64,000 bases of DNA from Archegozetes longisetosus. Lineage: Eukaryota; Arthropoda; Arachnida; Sarcoptiformes; Trhypochthoniidae. Made by a program: the position numbers and the translations under genes. Within the stretch, counting starts at the first letter, position 1. Each line of letters begins with the position of its first letter. The stretch is taken from NCBI GenBank assembly GCA_018873245.2, contig JAEMBT020000008.1, forward strand, positions 11,073,172-11,137,171. Direction: 5' to 3'. Positions 62,640 through 64,000 of the stretch are shown piece by piece. The notes under the pieces are model-generated. The model was given only the letters and a program-made list of their open reading frames with translations. It was not told the DNA's origin and ran no database searches.

Positions 62640-64000
62640 ATGAACGAAGAAATTAAGCAATTGATTGGAGTACTTGGAAAGGGATTGGTGGGACCAGTGG
62701 CTTACGAAACGGCTGTTGTGGCATTGATTCCAGATTCTGAAGACTTGACAAAACCTGCATTTCCTCAGGCGCTTCAATGGATCAGAGATCATCAGTTGTC
62801 TGATGGCAGTTGGGGTACAGACACACCAATCTATGCTCATGGAAACACTTTGAGTACTTTAGCAGCCATTATAGCACTGAACAAATGGGGTGAAGATCAA
62901 GATCGAGATCGCATTACTAGAGGAGAAGAATCTTTGATATTGTTGGCGGATATAATCCCATCAGAAACTCATGAGAGCATTGGATTCGAACTAATACTCC
63001 CGAGTTTGCTGAGAAAGGCATCAGAATATGGTCTGAAAGTTCCTATCGACAGGTATGTGTATTTGACAAAATATAAGAAGAAACTTCAACAAATTAATGC
63101 CTATCAGAAGAAGTATGGTTTCAAGAAGAAGCACACTTTTTGGTTCAGCCTAGAAATGATTGAGGGTTTAGTCACAGATCATCAAGAAATGGTATTCGAG
63201 TTTGATGAGAGTATGCTCGACGCCAATGGATCAATAACTGCTTCCCCGAGTGCTACCGCATTCTTCTTAACCAAAATGATAGTTGAAAAAGGAATCCATG
63301 TGAAGAAAGCATACAACTATATCGAAGACCTCATTCGATTACATAACGGAGGGATACCCGCCATTTCTCCATCTGATACTTTTGAGTTATCTTTCAGTTT
63401 AGCTGCTCTATTGATGGGTGGCATTGAGCCGACGGATGAGATCCTGAGACCAGCGATCGACAGACTGTTCGCAAAATGGATAGAATTTGGTGGTATGATG
63501 GGTTGCAGCTCTTATCTTCCACCAGATTCTGATGCGATCGCAATGTTTCTCTATGTGTTGTACTCATCAAAAAGATTAACACAATTCGATTCTGTCAATA
63601 CTCTGTTGAGCTTCTTTAATGGTTCGTATTTGGACTGTTTTAAAAGCGAACGCAATCATTCAATTAGTGTTAATATCAATGGTTTGATTGCTTTGCGATT
63701 ATTTGATTATTCACCAGATATTAAGATAATTGTGTCGAAAATCGCGAATTGGCTCGAAAGCAGTCAATGACTGATAGATTCATTTTTGTGGACAAATGGC
63801 ACATTTCATCCTATTATTGCATATCGAGAGCTGTTTTCGCTCTTCAAGGACTCAATGATGAGTTGGCGCAAAGATGTGTCGATCAAATGTTACGGAATCA
63901 GAACTCTGATGGCGGTTGGGGTGTTGGACAGAAATCAACTCTTGAAGAGACAGCACTTGTTTCCTTAGCTCTCTGCCATTGGTTTAGATCTGATCCAAAA
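62640..64000 (+). CDS. Class II (diterpene-type) terpene cyclase, bacterial-like, partial, frameshifted
   Basis: Enzymes of this family protonate and cyclise a linear prenyl diphosphate (usually geranylgeranyl diphosphate) to a bicyclic diphosphate. From the ATG at 62,640: QALQWIRDHQLSDGSWG (a QW-type repeat, 44-59), GFELILPSLL (115-124), GSITASPSATA (197-207), GGIPAISPSDTFE (237-249), LPPDSDAIAMFLYVL (293-307, the place of the DxDD acid motif, here D296-S-D298-A299), then WLESSQ (371-376) and a TGA at 63,768. The family sequence resumes at once in another frame: DKWHISSYYCISRAVFALQG and QNSDGGWG, to the window end. A one-base loss (or two-base gain) at about 63,765-63,772 explains this. No introns lie in 1.36 kb, and GC is higher than in the flanks. 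The frame is open from 62,583, but that start is TTG; the ATG follows a splice acceptor. The frameshift may be a true lesion or an assembly error. Confidence 0.85.

Noticed and set aside
1..64000. tRNA or rRNA genes
   Set aside because: I looked for T-loop and anticodon-arm patterns and rRNA-like GC blocks by eye and found none convincing; a tRNAscan or covariance-model search was not possible.

Overview
This is nuclear DNA of an AT-rich animal, most likely an arthropod. The real genes are split by short GT-AG introns. They belong to animal families: NRF-6-like membrane acyltransferases, CYP3-clan-like cytochrome P450s, and relics of a leucine-rich-repeat protein and an arylsulfatase. The rest is dominated by eukaryotic DNA transposons (hAT, Tc1/mariner, Ginger-like, pogo-type and foldback MITEs). 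The right edge carries an intronless reading frame for a bacterial-type class II (diterpene) cyclase. From memory, trombidiform mites (chiggers, velvet mites) are reported to carry laterally acquired terpene synthase genes, so a mite or relative is my best guess. Nothing in the sequence proves it.

Layout. 1-1,040: two MITEs. 1,040-10,785: left arm of a very large inverted repeat, with a minus-strand NRF-6-like gene copy (L, 1,616-5,061), an LRR relic and a CTCGTCTC-type element. 10,785-20,994: the spacer, made of Tc1 relics, an older diverged copy of the NRF upstream block split by a Ginger-like transposon (12,420-15,097), an arylsulfatase relic and several nested foldback elements. 20,994-30,200: right arm, with the second NRF copy (C2, plus strand, 26,718-30,176). 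32,468-38,050: a tandem third copy (C3, 34,021-37,474) with a MITE inserted upstream that the other two copies lack. 38,050-55,600: a transposon graveyard with no convincing host gene; several elements have readable target-site duplications and nesting order. 55,826-58,557: an apparently intact five-exon P450 (minus strand), divergent from a second P450-like gene (59,152-61,449, plus strand) whose 5' part does not splice cleanly. 62,640-64,000: the class II terpene cyclase, cut by the window end and carrying one frameshift.

How it fits together. The NRF locus has been duplicated both in tandem and as an inverted copy. The copies exchanged sequence by conversion, and each one is broken by different lesions. 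The P450 pair next to a bacterial-type terpene cyclase is the functionally suggestive part: class II cyclases make bicyclic prenyl diphosphate skeletons that P450s commonly oxidise. This is an inference from proximity only. I saw no tRNA, rRNA or CRISPR array.
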